The translations under genes were made by a program, and so were the position numbers. The notes beneath the pieces were generated by a model. That model made no database searches. It saw only the letters and a list, made by a program, of their open reading frames with translations, and was not told the origin of the DNA. A stretch of 64,000 bases of DNA from Caballeronia sordidicola (GTDB lineage Bacteria; Pseudomonadota; Gammaproteobacteria; Burkholderiales; Burkholderiaceae), in the NCBI RefSeq assembly GCF_002220365.1, contig NZ_MTHB01000123.1, positions 1 to 64,000 of the forward strand. Reading direction: 5' to 3'. Position 1 is the stretch's first letter; the number at the start of each line of letters is the position of its first letter. Shown piece by piece: positions 36,103 through 45,600 of this stretch.

Positions 36103-37035
36103 ATGGATAAGAGCAGCGAGCTGTACGTGTTCGCGACGGTCGTCGCGCATGGCAACTTTGTCTCGGCAGCGGAAAAATGCCGGCTGACGCCATCCGGTGT
36201 CAGCCGCAAGATCTCGCGTCTTGAGGATCGCATGGGCGTGAAGTTGTTCGTGCGCACGACGCGCCGGCTGTCGCTGACTGCCAAGGGCGAGTTCTTCCAT
36301 TCGAAGATCAAGCAGGTGATTGCTGATATAGAGGCGGCTGAATCGGCGACCGCCAAGCAGCCGCAAGTGCCGCATGGCGTCCTGAGAATTCGCTGCCCCG
36401 CGGCATTCGTGGACAAGCACCTCGTGCCGCTGATGCCCGAATTTCTTGGGCTATACCCGGAGTTGAAGGTGGAGATCGTAGTGGGCGACGTGCCCGCCAC
36501 GCCCGACGATCGCAGTGCCGATGTCGCAATCCGTTCGAGTCTTGCGCCATCGGAAGATCACGTCAGCATTCGTCTTGCAGCCAATCCGCTGGTGATCTGC
36601 GCCTCGCCAGCCTATCTGGAGAAGCACGGCCGGCCGGAGCGCCCCGAAAGTCTGGTCGCTCACAACTGCCTCACCATGGACGCGCGCGGCGTCACGCAGG
36701 CCGAGTGGATGTTTCGCGACGGGCAGCGTCGTTATTCGGTATGGGTCGAGGGGAATCTGGGGAGCATTGGCACGGCGGTTCATACGGCTGCGCTGGCGGG
36801 GCTGGGCATTGCGCGCATTCCCAACTTTCTGGTCGCGCCGGATATACGTGCCGGACGCCTGGTGGAAGTGCTGAAGGATTTTTCTCCCGACGATGGCCGC
36901 GCAATTTACCTGGTCTATCTCACCACCGACAATCAGTCGCTCAAATGCCGCGCGCTCGTGGACTACTTGCTTGCCAAATGCACGCCAGTGCCACCGTGGC
37001 TGGTGCGAGGCTGCTATGAGACCGGCGTGACTTAA
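36103..37035 (+). CDS. LysR-family regulator of the 31-39.5 kb regulon
   Basis: A 310-residue LysR regulator (CrgA/DmlR-like subgroup). The HTH is AAEKCRLTPSGVSRKISRLE at about 21-40, and the effector domain includes VADVAIR-like AdVAIRSSL (residues near 140) and the usual HNCLTMDARG loop. It lies between two inverted copies of the same promoter sequence, one on each side. It is divergent from the cupin operon and upstream of the racemase gene, so it most probably controls both. Confidence 0.92.
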   Translation: MDKSSELYVFATVVAHGNFVSAAEKCRLTPSGVSRKISRLEDRMGVKLFVRTTRRLSLTAKGEFFHSKIKQVIADIEAAESATAKQPQVPHGVLRIRCPAAFVDKHLVPLMPEFLGLYPELKVEIVVGDVPATPDDRSADVAIRSSLAPSEDHVSIRLAANPLVICASPAYLEKHGRPERPESLVAHNCLTMDARGVTQAEWMFRDGQRRYSVWVEGNLGSIGTAVHTAALAGLGIARIPNFLVAPDIRAGRLVEVLKDFSPDDGRAIYLVYLTTDNQSLKCRALVDYLLAKCTPVPPWLVRGCYETGVT

Positions 37036-37050
37036 CAGGGATTCCATCGA

Positions 37051-37110
37051 TTTTTTCAGGAATATAAGCTGAAAAATAGGAATTGTGATTAAAAAATCGT
37101 CTATCTACAC
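37051..37110. promoter_or_regulatory. Promoter/operator copy B of the LysR regulon
   Basis: An inverted copy of 36020-36079. Read rightward it has TTTCAG and CTGAAA around GAATATAAG (a near-perfect dyad, 37054-37074), then GAATTG, a 16-base spacer and TATCTA (37102-37107), placed 80 bases before the racemase ATG. The conserved spacing of dyad and -35/-10 in both copies supports a shared activator site. Confidence 0.72.
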
Positions 37111-37186
37111 TCGATCTCAATCCAGCGTTCTTAACGGCCGGGAGGCCCAAGGATGCGGCGATATCACACCGGGATCGAGGAATGCC

Positions 37187-38251
37187 ATGCGCTGGAAGAA
37201 TGTGTTGAACGTGGTCGAGTGTCACGCGGAAGGCGAACTCGGCAAGGTTGTCACCGGAGGATTGTTCGACGTCCCGGGATCGACCGTTTTTGAAAAGATG
37301 CTGTATCTGGAAGAGCAGCGCGACGATCTGCGCAAGCTGTGTCTGTTCGAGCCGCGCGGCTCCGCCGTGCATAGCGTCAACTTCCTGGTGCCGGCCACGG
37401 ACCCGGCGGCGCAAATAGGCTACGTGATCGCGGAATCGACGGAATATCCCGTCATGTCCGGTTCCAACACCATCTGCGTGGCGACGGTGCTGCTCGAGAC
37501 CGGCATCCTGCCCATGACCGAACCCGTCACGCATCTTGTACTCGAAGCGCCGGCTGGCCTGATCCAGGTGCGCTGTGAATGTCGCGACGGCAAGGTCACG
37601 CAGGTACGGTTCACTAACCAGCCGGCCTTTGCCCAGCACCTTGATGCGTTCATCGAAGTCGAGAAACTCGGCACCATTCAGGTGGACGTGGGCTACGGCG
37701 GCATGACTTACGCGATTGTCGACGCGGAAAGCCTCGGCTTTGGCATCACGCGCGACGAAGCACGTGAACTGTGCGAGCTAGGCCAGATCATCAAGGGTGC
37801 CGCAGCCGAACAACTTGCCTGCGTGCATCCAACCAACCCGTTGATCAAAGGCATCACACAAACCGAGTTTGTCACCCGGTTGCATCGCGAGGATGGCGTG
37901 GTCAAGTCACGCAATACGGTCATTGTTTCGCCCGGCCGGTGCGACCGCTCGCCGTGCGGCACGGGTACCTCGGCTCGGCTTGCCGTCATGCACGCCAAGG
38001 GTTTGATCGCGCCGGGCGAAACCTTTTTGCATGAGTCGATCATCGGTTCCGTATTCGACAGCCGGATCGAATCGCTCACCGAAGTGGGTGGCGTGCCTGC
38101 AGTCGTACCGAGTGTCGCGGGCCAGGGCTGGATTGCAGCCCTATCCCAATACGGGCTCGATCCCAGCGACCGCTTCCCGGAGGGTTACACACTCTCCGAT
38201 ACCTGGCTCGAAGCTGTCGACAACAAGCTGATCCGCTCGCGAGCCGGTTAA
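37187..38251 (+). CDS. Proline racemase/hydroxyproline epimerase family enzyme
   Basis: A 354-residue member of the proline racemase superfamily, which includes proline racemase, 4-hydroxyproline 2-epimerase and trans-3-hydroxyproline dehydratase. The second catalytic position is Cys in DRSPCGTG, but the first, normally Cys in MCGHGT, is Ser in MSGSNT, and the His of that motif is also Ser. Ser/Cys pairs are known in epimerase/dehydratase members, but loss of the His sets this protein apart. The start MRWKN is chosen by alignment to VLNVVECHAEGELGKV. Expression is expected from promoter copy B. Confidence 0.88.
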   Translation: MRWKNVLNVVECHAEGELGKVVTGGLFDVPGSTVFEKMLYLEEQRDDLRKLCLFEPRGSAVHSVNFLVPATDPAAQIGYVIAESTEYPVMSGSNTICVATVLLETGILPMTEPVTHLVLEAPAGLIQVRCECRDGKVTQVRFTNQPAFAQHLDAFIEVEKLGTIQVDVGYGGMTYAIVDAESLGFGITRDEARELCELGQIIKGAAAEQLACVHPTNPLIKGITQTEFVTRLHREDGVVKSRNTVIVSPGRCDRSPCGTGTSARLAVMHAKGLIAPGETFLHESIIGSVFDSRIESLTEVGGVPAVVPSVAGQGWIAALSQYGLDPSDRFPEGYTLSDTWLEAVDNKLIRSRAG

Positions 38252-38312
38252 GACACTGCCGGGCACGGCCACCAAGCCGCGTACCGATTTTTTGAAAAGG
38301 AATCCTGCTTAA

Positions 38313-38332
38313 CCTGTCGCCTACGCGACAGG
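38313..38332. promoter_or_regulatory. Perfect hairpin between racemase and binding-protein genes
   Basis: CCTGTCGC and GCGACAGG form an 8-bp stem with a 4-base loop, without a T-run. Such hairpins between a metabolic gene and a binding-protein gene can stabilise or partly terminate the message and raise the binding protein relative to its neighbours; that role is inferred. Confidence 0.5.
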
Positions 38333-38429
38333 CCGGCATACGCACGTCTGTACGTCCGCACGTTCGCACGTTCGCGATGCAAACCACTATTTGCTTATCC
38401 ACATCATCATTCAAATCCGGGACATAACC

Positions 38430-39545
38430 ATGAACACTCAATTCAAGCGCGCGCTTCTTTGCTGTTTGCTTACCTTCGGCACCGCTGCGCAAGCGGACCA
38501 GACCGTGTTGATCGGCATGTCGGGACCGCTGACCGGCGGCCAGTCCGGAACTGGCAAGGACAACGAGAACGGCGCCAAGCTTGCAATCCGCGACCTCAAT
38601 GCACAGCATCTCGTGATCGCGGGTTCGCCGGTGACGTTCAAACTGGATTCCGAGGATGACCAGGCCGACCCGAAGATCGGTGTTCAGGTCGCACAAAAAA
38701 TAGTCGATTCCGGCGCCGTGGTCATGCTTGGACCGAACAACTCGGGCGTCGCGATTCCGGTCTCACGTGTGCTCAATGGGGCCGGTGTGCCGATGGTGCC
38801 CGTGGCCTCCAATCCGGACGTAACCAAGCAGGGATATGACAGCGTCTTTCGAATCGGCGCTAGCGATTCGCAGATCGGCGGTTCGATGGCGGATTTCGCG
38901 AAGGATGAGTTGAAGGTGCGCACGGTCGCCGTCATAGATGACCGCACCGCTTATGGCCAGGGTGTGGCCAGCGAGTTCAAGACGCGCGCCGAAGAGATCG
39001 GGTTGAAGGTCGTGGCGCAGGATTACACGAACTCTAATGCGGTGGACTTCAAAGGGATTCTGACGTCGATCAAATCGAAGAATCCGGATGCGATCTTCTA
39101 CGGCGGTTACATCACTCAGGCCGCGCCGCTTGCTCGTCAGATCAAGCAACTGGGGATGTCCGCCAAGTTGCTGGGCGGCGATGGGTATTGCTCATCGGAG
39201 CTGGGCAAGGTGGCCGGGGATGCGACGAATACCGTGTACTGCGCGCAAGGTGGACCGTCGCTGACAAAAAGCGCAGCGGGACGCGACTTCATCAAGCGCT
39301 ACAAGGACGCGTACGGAATCGACGTCCTGATCTACGCGGCGAACTTTTACGATGGTGCGCAGATCATTGCACACGCCATGCAGGCAGCGGGGACGACGAC
39401 GGACAAGGGGAAGATTCGCGCGGAACTGGCTAAGACCGATTATCACGGGATCGCCGGAACGTACACATTCGACGCACAGGGGAACATGAAGAATGCGCCC
39501 ACGACTGTGTATCGGTATAAGGAGGGAGAGCTGACTCCGTATTGA
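38430..39545 (+). CDS. ABC transporter periplasmic binding protein (branched-chain amino-acid type)
   Basis: A 371-residue periplasmic ligand-binding protein of the LivJ/LivK family: signal peptide to about AQA-D at residue 22, then VLIGMSGPLTGGQSGTGKDN and NGAKLAIRDLN, SGAVVMLGPNNSGVAIPVS and DRTAYGQGVA. It captures amino acids or related compounds for an ABC importer. No permease or ATPase gene is near, so it must use components encoded elsewhere. It follows the racemase gene and shares its promoter, hence it probably binds the regulon's substrate. The broken gene at 1932-2078 is of the same family. Confidence 0.92.
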   Translation: MNTQFKRALLCCLLTFGTAAQADQTVLIGMSGPLTGGQSGTGKDNENGAKLAIRDLNAQHLVIAGSPVTFKLDSEDDQADPKIGVQVAQKIVDSGAVVMLGPNNSGVAIPVSRVLNGAGVPMVPVASNPDVTKQGYDSVFRIGASDSQIGGSMADFAKDELKVRTVAVIDDRTAYGQGVASEFKTRAEEIGLKVVAQDYTNSNAVDFKGILTSIKSKNPDAIFYGGYITQAAPLARQIKQLGMSAKLLGGDGYCSSELGKVAGDATNTVYCAQGGPSLTKSAAGRDFIKRYKDAYGIDVLIYAANFYDGAQIIAHAMQAAGTTTDKGKIRAELAKTDYHGIAGTYTFDAQGNMKNAPTTVYRYKEGELTPY

Positions 39546-39563
39546 TCGAGTGAACATGAGCGC

Positions 39564-39589
39564 GGCGGACCTGATCATGAAAGTCCGCC
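39564..39589. terminator. Hairpin between convergent genes
   Basis: GGCGGAC (39564-39570) and GTCCGCC (39583-39589) pair around a 12-base loop between the ends of the binding-protein gene and the convergent beta-propeller gene. There is no clear T-run on either side, so it is a possible bidirectional terminator only. Confidence 0.4.
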
Positions 39590-39636
39590 CGAAAACACGG
39601 GATCCGTCAATGCCGCTGCGCCCCCGACGGTTCCAC

Positions 39637-41571
39637 CTATAACCCTGGAGTCCAACGATAAACAATGATGCTTGACTCGTTATAGTTGTCCTTCGTGACC
39701 ACGTACTCGCCGGTCGATTGCAGGTATGACCTCAGGCCGTACATCGAATCAACGTTGTTGCCCACGTCCACGGTAGCGGGGCTGCTATTGGTCAATGTAG
39801 TGTCCAGACTGCCCGTGGCGAGATTGAAGGCGTCGATGTTGGGCACGGTGCTGACGTATCCGACGAACAGATAGTTACCGGCCGCCGTGATCGATTTTGG
39901 ATTGGCGCTGGTGAGGTTGATCACCGGATTCGGCGAACTCTGGTTTCCAGCGAGCCAGCCGTGATACACCTCGACCCGCGTTCCTATCGAGGTCCAGTCC
40001 GTGCTCCCGACTATGCCTTGCGCCAGGATCATGGTGTCGCTATCGGCGAGGTAGATGATCCGGGTCAATGGCAGGATGGTCCTCGGCGTAGCGTACGCAA
40101 TGCCTGCACCCCAGCTCGGTGTGCCGTCGGCATCAAAGCCGGTCAGCGGGTAGTAGTAGATGCGGTTCGTGCGGTCAGGGCCGGCCCAGACGTTTCCATT
40201 GCTGTCGAGACAGAATCCTCCCGTGATCAGCGCAGTCGCATTGAACGCTGCGCCAGGCAGCGAGCCGTCGGGTATGGCGATGTAGCCGTTGGCCGCGTTG
40301 AAGTGGAAGAAATAAAAGATCCCCGGATTCTGGCCGGCTGCCACAAGGATCCGGTTCGCGCCGACGGCAGCGATTTGCGCGAAGTGCTCGCCGCGCTGGG
40401 TGTCGTTGATGTTGATTCGTGGATCGGACGGATAGTCGATCGGATCGACCGTGTTCGCCACGAACGTTCCGCCCGCGGTGCCCGTGTAGACGTTGAAGCC
40501 TCCGTAGAAGTACGCGCCGTCGGTAGCGGGGTCCGGCGCGCCGTTGCCTTCAAAGTTCAGTGCCTGAAGCGTCCATTGCAGGGTGCCCGAGCTGTCGTAG
40601 GCGTGAATGTCCGTATTGCCATTGCGGCCGAGATCCCAGGTTCCCCCCCACGGGTTGTTGAGGACGTACAGGGTGCCGGCGGCGTCCTTGCCGATGCCGG
40701 CCACGCGGGTGAAGCGCTTGTCCCCGACCTGGCCTTTGATTCCAGTCGTTGTGTCGAGATATCCGCCCTGAATGCCGAATGTTCCGACCTGGGTTGGCTG
40801 AGCTGATACGCCCGCGCTCTGGTAGATCTTGATGTTCATGTCGGGCCCCTCGTCGCCGACCAAAAGCTGTCCAGCCGTTGCGTCGAAATACAGCGCGCTC
40901 GGGCGGGACGTGGCTGACATCTGGATCGTGTTCAAAGCCGCGCCGGTGGGACTGAATTCGACAATCGTGCCGGCATTCTCTTGCGCGACCCAGACATTGC
41001 CGGCGCTATCCACCGCGAGCGCCCCGGGAGCTGCGACATTGATATCGCTTTGCCAGACGCCGTCGGTGGTGAAGACCCGGACGCGATTTCCCGGGAAGTC
41101 GCTCGCATAGAGGAGAGAGCCTGACGTTGCGAGTCCGGTGACGACATCACCCCGCGTCTGGGTCGTTGTCGCGCTGACCGAGATGGAGAGATCGCGTGTT
41201 TTGCTGGTCCGGTTATATCGCCCTACCCAGCCACTGCCGTTGGTCCTGTCATATTGCAAGGCTGCAAAGATTGAAGTTGCATTGCCCGTAATGGCGCTGC
41301 CTTGAAACTCGTTATGAATTCCAATGGAACCCATGTTTTGGCGGTTTCCGTATATGGCGACGCCGCCTTCATTTTCGTCCCACAGGGAAGCCGTGTAAAT
41401 AATTCCCTCAGGCGCCACCCATATGGAACGAGCGCCATTACCCACATAGGTGGAACTCGTTCCATAAGTGTTCGCTATCCAGTCAGTGGAGTATTGCGCC
41501 TGACACTCCGGTGCAATTGTCGCGATCAACACAGCGGCAGCAAATACGGCCTGTATGCGCTTTTTTAACAT
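39637..41571 (-). CDS. Exported beta-propeller protein (NHL/SMP-30-like)
   Basis: A 644-residue exported protein with a signal peptide (cleavage near CQA-Q, residue 26). The rest consists of repeated four-strand blades, each with a short hydrophobic-G-N/D-V-W theme: GALAVDSAGNVWVAQ, GIGKDAAGTLYVLN, GFCLDSNGNVWAGP. These match NHL/SMP-30-type propellers that bind ligands or act as lactonases or lyases. No obvious metal site was found. The gene is alone on its strand and may be surface or periplasmic. Confidence 0.75.
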   Translation of the reverse strand: MLKKRIQAVFAAAVLIATIAPECQAQYSTDWIANTYGTSSTYVGNGARSIWVAPEGIIYTASLWDENEGGVAIYGNRQNMGSIGIHNEFQGSAITGNATSIFAALQYDRTNGSGWVGRYNRTSKTRDLSISVSATTTQTRGDVVTGLATSGSLLYASDFPGNRVRVFTTDGVWQSDINVAAPGALAVDSAGNVWVAQENAGTIVEFSPTGAALNTIQMSATSRPSALYFDATAGQLLVGDEGPDMNIKIYQSAGVSAQPTQVGTFGIQGGYLDTTTGIKGQVGDKRFTRVAGIGKDAAGTLYVLNNPWGGTWDLGRNGNTDIHAYDSSGTLQWTLQALNFEGNGAPDPATDGAYFYGGFNVYTGTAGGTFVANTVDPIDYPSDPRININDTQRGEHFAQIAAVGANRILVAAGQNPGIFYFFHFNAANGYIAIPDGSLPGAAFNATALITGGFCLDSNGNVWAGPDRTNRIYYYPLTGFDADGTPSWGAGIAYATPRTILPLTRIIYLADSDTMILAQGIVGSTDWTSIGTRVEVYHGWLAGNQSSPNPVINLTSANPKSITAAGNYLFVGYVSTVPNIDAFNLATGSLDTTLTNSSPATVDVGNNVDSMYGLRSYLQSTGEYVVTKDNYNESSIIVYRWTPGL

Positions 41572-42669
41572 GATCGATGGTCTCTTAACGGTCGGCTAGC
41601 GTGAAGGCAGGATGCCCGGGCAATAAAATCCCCACGGGCCGGGCTCCACACGGGTTTTCCGCTTGATTGCCTTGAGCTCGGGTATATAACAGCGTCCATA
41701 CAAGAGAGAAAGTGACGCTTGCGTCCAGCGGCCAATTTTCTCGCTGACGGTCAATGGATTTCTAGATTCCATGTGCCGTGTGCCCTTTATGCTTTAAAAA
41801 GGCTATTTCTCCCAAAAACCGTGCTGCAATAAGTCTGAACTCATCCTGATGAAATACCAGCGATAACTGATCCTAAATCTAAAATGGTCGAAAAGTCGTC
41901 AACAAAAAATCAAAAATAAATAGCGTGGTGTAACGCAATGTCATCGGCAAGACTAATCAGTGCGCTACGAACGACCGAAATGTAAAACTGACGAATTGAC
42001 CGATTTGATTTTTCGCCGGAAATATGTTCGCAAACCAACGAATTCAGCGCCAAGCATTCAGATCAACATAGGAGGTTCGAACGACGGAAAATGGAGGCCT
42101 AATACCCTGCGCGACTCTTGGAGAGGCTTTGATCTCCGAGCCCGCAAAGGGGTAGGTGGTTTTGTCTTTCACAGGACGGCTTCGGCCGCCCCTTTTTTGC
42201 GGTCATGTACGGCCTTTCGGAGTTGTCTTATGTCGCCCTCGCGTGCGTGATGCACACATTGAACCGGCATGCTGTTTACCATCTCCGACATCACACGCAA
42301 GCCATCACCCATCTATACCCCTTTGTGGTCGGCTTCCTTGCCCGCCTTGTGCGGTTTTGTTTCCCGTTCGGGTTGCGCGGTCCCCCGCGTGTTCATAGAA
42401 AACACAGCAAGTGTCTTGAGAAAAAATCGAGTTTTTGAGATGAGAATCCAGCCTAGGATAGCGGACGTGTTGTACCTCTTAGCCACGCTCTCAGTTCACG
42501 GTGCCCACTGGAATCCCTGTTTTTAAGCTGCAGTCAGTTAATTTTGATTATTCGGACAACGTATAAAGGCGACAAAATACGACGTTGTTTTCGAGTTTGC
42601 TCCATTTCATTCGGCTCCGAAATTCGTTACCGTTCTGCGTGGAAATTTTGTTACCTGGCAGGAGGGGAC
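41572..42669. other. AT-rich non-coding region upstream of vgrG
   Basis: About 1.1 kb between the leftward propeller gene and the vgrG start. Roughly 41780-42060 is much more AT-rich than the rest of the window, as at the edge of acquired DNA. I find no convincing gene here. A possible structured RNA with a terminator lies at 42117-42198. Confidence 0.5.
42117..42198 (+). ncRNA. Candidate structured RNA ending in an intrinsic terminator
   Basis: Three hairpins follow each other: CTTGGAGA/TCTCCGAG (42117-42140, 8-bp stem with one G-U, 8-base loop), CCC/GGGG around GCAAA, and a terminator hairpin at 42174-42191 with a TTCG loop closed by CGGC/GCCG, followed by six T (42193-42198). No gene lies directly upstream on this strand, so the terminator must end an untranslated transcript: a small RNA, or a leader that stops before vgrG. 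The 5' end is not defined and I match it to no known RNA family. Confidence 0.45.
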
Positions 42670-45600
42670 TTGGATCAAAAAGTAGTTTACAAGCATTGGC
42701 ACTATCGCCTCGATATGCCACAAACTCGCAGCGCCGACTTGGCCGACATCGTTGAATTCGAGGGCGAGCGGGCTATCGGCGAATCTTCCCGTTATGTCAT
42801 TCGTTTCACGCATCCGCAGGCGGACTTGTCGCACATCGACTACCTGAACCGGCCCGCGACGCTCGTGATTCAGACGCCGTTCAATCTGCTCACGATGGCC
42901 GCGCCCGAGCCCGAACGACGAGTGCAGGGAGTGCTCACGTTCTTCAGCCATCTCGGCAGCAATCGCGATGAAAGCACCTATGAGGTTGTGCTGGAGTCTC
43001 GCCTGTCGTTGCTGTGTAATGTGCCGAAGTGCCGGTTCTTCCTTAGCCAGAGTTTTCCGGAAATCATCGGGCAGATCCTGGGCGAACACGGCTTCGACAG
43101 GATACAGGCCAGCTTCGAGTTCAACCTCTATCGCACGTACCGTCCGCGCGATTTCGTGATGCAGTGGAATGAGGACGACCTGAGCTTCATCACGCGCCTA
43201 TGCCGCCGCTCTGGTATCTGGTTCGTCTGCGAGGAAGGCGAGCATTGCGAGAACGTGCGGTTTGGGGACGACTTCACGCACTATCGCCGGGACCTTCGCC
43301 TGGAGGTGCCTTATCACGAGTACAGCGGCCTGGAAAGCTCGGGCGCCGAGTCGGTCAATTCGCTCAAAATGACCGCGACCACTCTGCCCGCAAGCTATAA
43401 GGTGCGCACGTTCAGCACGGAGAATCGGCTATCCGAACCGATTGAAGCGGTCAGTGCGATCAGGGAAGACCGCACCACTTATGGCGAGGCTTATACGTGG
43501 GGCACGCCGGACCTGAATCAGAGTGACGCGCAGGAAGAAGCGTTGCTGCGGCAGGAAGCGGCTTTAGCCGCGCAAGTGGTGTATGAAGGCACTTGCACCG
43601 TACTGGACCTTGCGCCCGGTTGCATCCTGAAGCTCTCGAATCGGGAACTGCCCGACGCCAAGTACGGGTTGCTTGCCGTTCGGGTGAAATGCCGGGCATC
43701 GCGGAAGGACCCCTATCACGCCGAATTCACCGCGATTCCGTCCACCCTGCAACTCCAGTTACCCCGGCAGTACCGGCTGCCGCTGCTTGAATCCACGTGG
43801 CCCAGGATCGAAGGGGTCATCACCGGCACGATCGCGTCACCCGGTAACTACAAAGCTCCGTATCTGAATGAGCAGGGCTGCTATATCGTGAACGTCCATG
43901 CGGATCAGGACAAGCGTACGCCAGGGCTGCAAAGCTGCCCGATGCGACTCGCGAAGCCATTCGCGGGTGCGGGCCAGACCGGTTTCCATTTCGGTCTGGT
44001 TGAGGGGACCATCGTGACCGTGGGCTTTTTGTGGGGCTGCCCGGACCTTCCCTTCATCAGTCAGGTACTGCATACCGCGCAGCATACCGACCCGGTCAAT
44101 TCAACCTACCCCTGGGGCACGCGCAACACGCTGCACACCCGCTCCAACAACACCCTCCAGATGGAGGACGGTCATGGCCGTGAGCACATCAAGCTCGCGA
44201 CCGAGCATAGCAAGAGCCAGCTGAACCTCGGGCATAGCGTGGACCGTAGCCAGAACGAGCGCGGCCACGGTGCGGAGCTACGCACCGATACGCAGGCGAT
44301 TGTCCGGGGCGGCGCGGGTGCGATGGTGACGGCCTACAACCGTCAGGGCGCTCGCGGACATCAACTCGACATGCAGGAGACCATCGCGCAGCTCAAGGAC
44401 ATGCTGGCGCTAGCCCAGACGCTGGCGCAGTCCGCTGAAGCCTCCAAGGCATCTCCAGCAGATACTGGCGCGCAGAAAGCGATCAACGACGCCCTGGACA
44501 AGCTGAAGCAGCCCGGTGCGCTTGTTACCGCACCGGGGCCGGTCGGTATCGTGTCGGGCGACGGCGTGCAGCTCGCCGCCGATGGCTCGATCATCGCGAC
44601 GGCGAAGAAGGGCGTGCATTTCAGCACGCTCAAGCGCTTCACCGTGGCGGCGCGCGAGTTCGTGTCGGTGTTCTCGCAGAAGGGCATGAGCTTGATCGCA
44701 GCGGCGGGTCCGGTAGCCGTGCAGGCGCAGCGCGGGTCAATGCAACTTGCGTCGCAGGAGGATATGACGGTCGAGACGGTGGAGGGTGTGGTGCACGTGA
44801 AGTCTCCGAAAGAGATCGTGCTGAACGTGGGCGGTTCGTATTTGCGCTTGACGCCGGATGCTATCGAAGCGGGCACGCGCGGAGGTGTTCTGTTCAGGTC
44901 AAGCGGGTTGAAAAAGGTAGGTCCCGCGCAGATGGATTTGAGCGGCGCAGCGTTCGCGCCGAAGTTCGTGCCGTTCACGACGGACTGTGAAGTGTGGCGT
45001 AGGAATGCGAATTTCGTTCAGCAACTCGCGCCCGCACCGGTTCCGGCTCCCGTGGTGAATGCGGCGGCGGTAGTGCCTGCGCCCTCGTCTGACGCGGGTG
45101 CGGTAGTGCCGTCTCCGTTTGGCGACTTTTTCTCGCGTCAATCCGGCAGTGCTGTGCCGGTGGGTGCATCTGCTTTTTCACCGTTCGATGGACAGCCGTC
45201 GAATGTCGATTCCACGGTGCCCAAGGTCAAGGTCACATTGGATAGCCCCGACGACCAGCAACAAACCTATGTTGCGCCTGATCCCATCAAGCTGGTGAAC
45301 GCTGCTCCGTGTGGCTGGAAAAGTACGGACCTGAAAGCCGATGTCAGTGAGCATGTCGAAGCAAAGTCGTATTGGGGCAGGCTGGATGACCGGACACCAT
45401 GGTGTGATCCGATCACCAAAAGTCCATATAGGGGCGGTGGTTCAAGGGATTCAAATTTCGAATTTGCATACAGCGAGCAGGACAAAGCGATTACCTGCAG
45501 GGTTAGGGCCATGTTGATTCCGATGGACCTGTTTCCTGTCGATGCGAAAGGCGCGCGTGATACATCAGTGTCTGCTGACGAAGCGACGATTCCATACGAA

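Noticed and set aside
36103..37035. The inverted 60-bp copies as terminal repeats of a mobile element carrying the LysR gene
   Set aside because: They hold conserved promoter-like elements in matching positions relative to both outward genes, there is no transposase, and no target duplication was seen.
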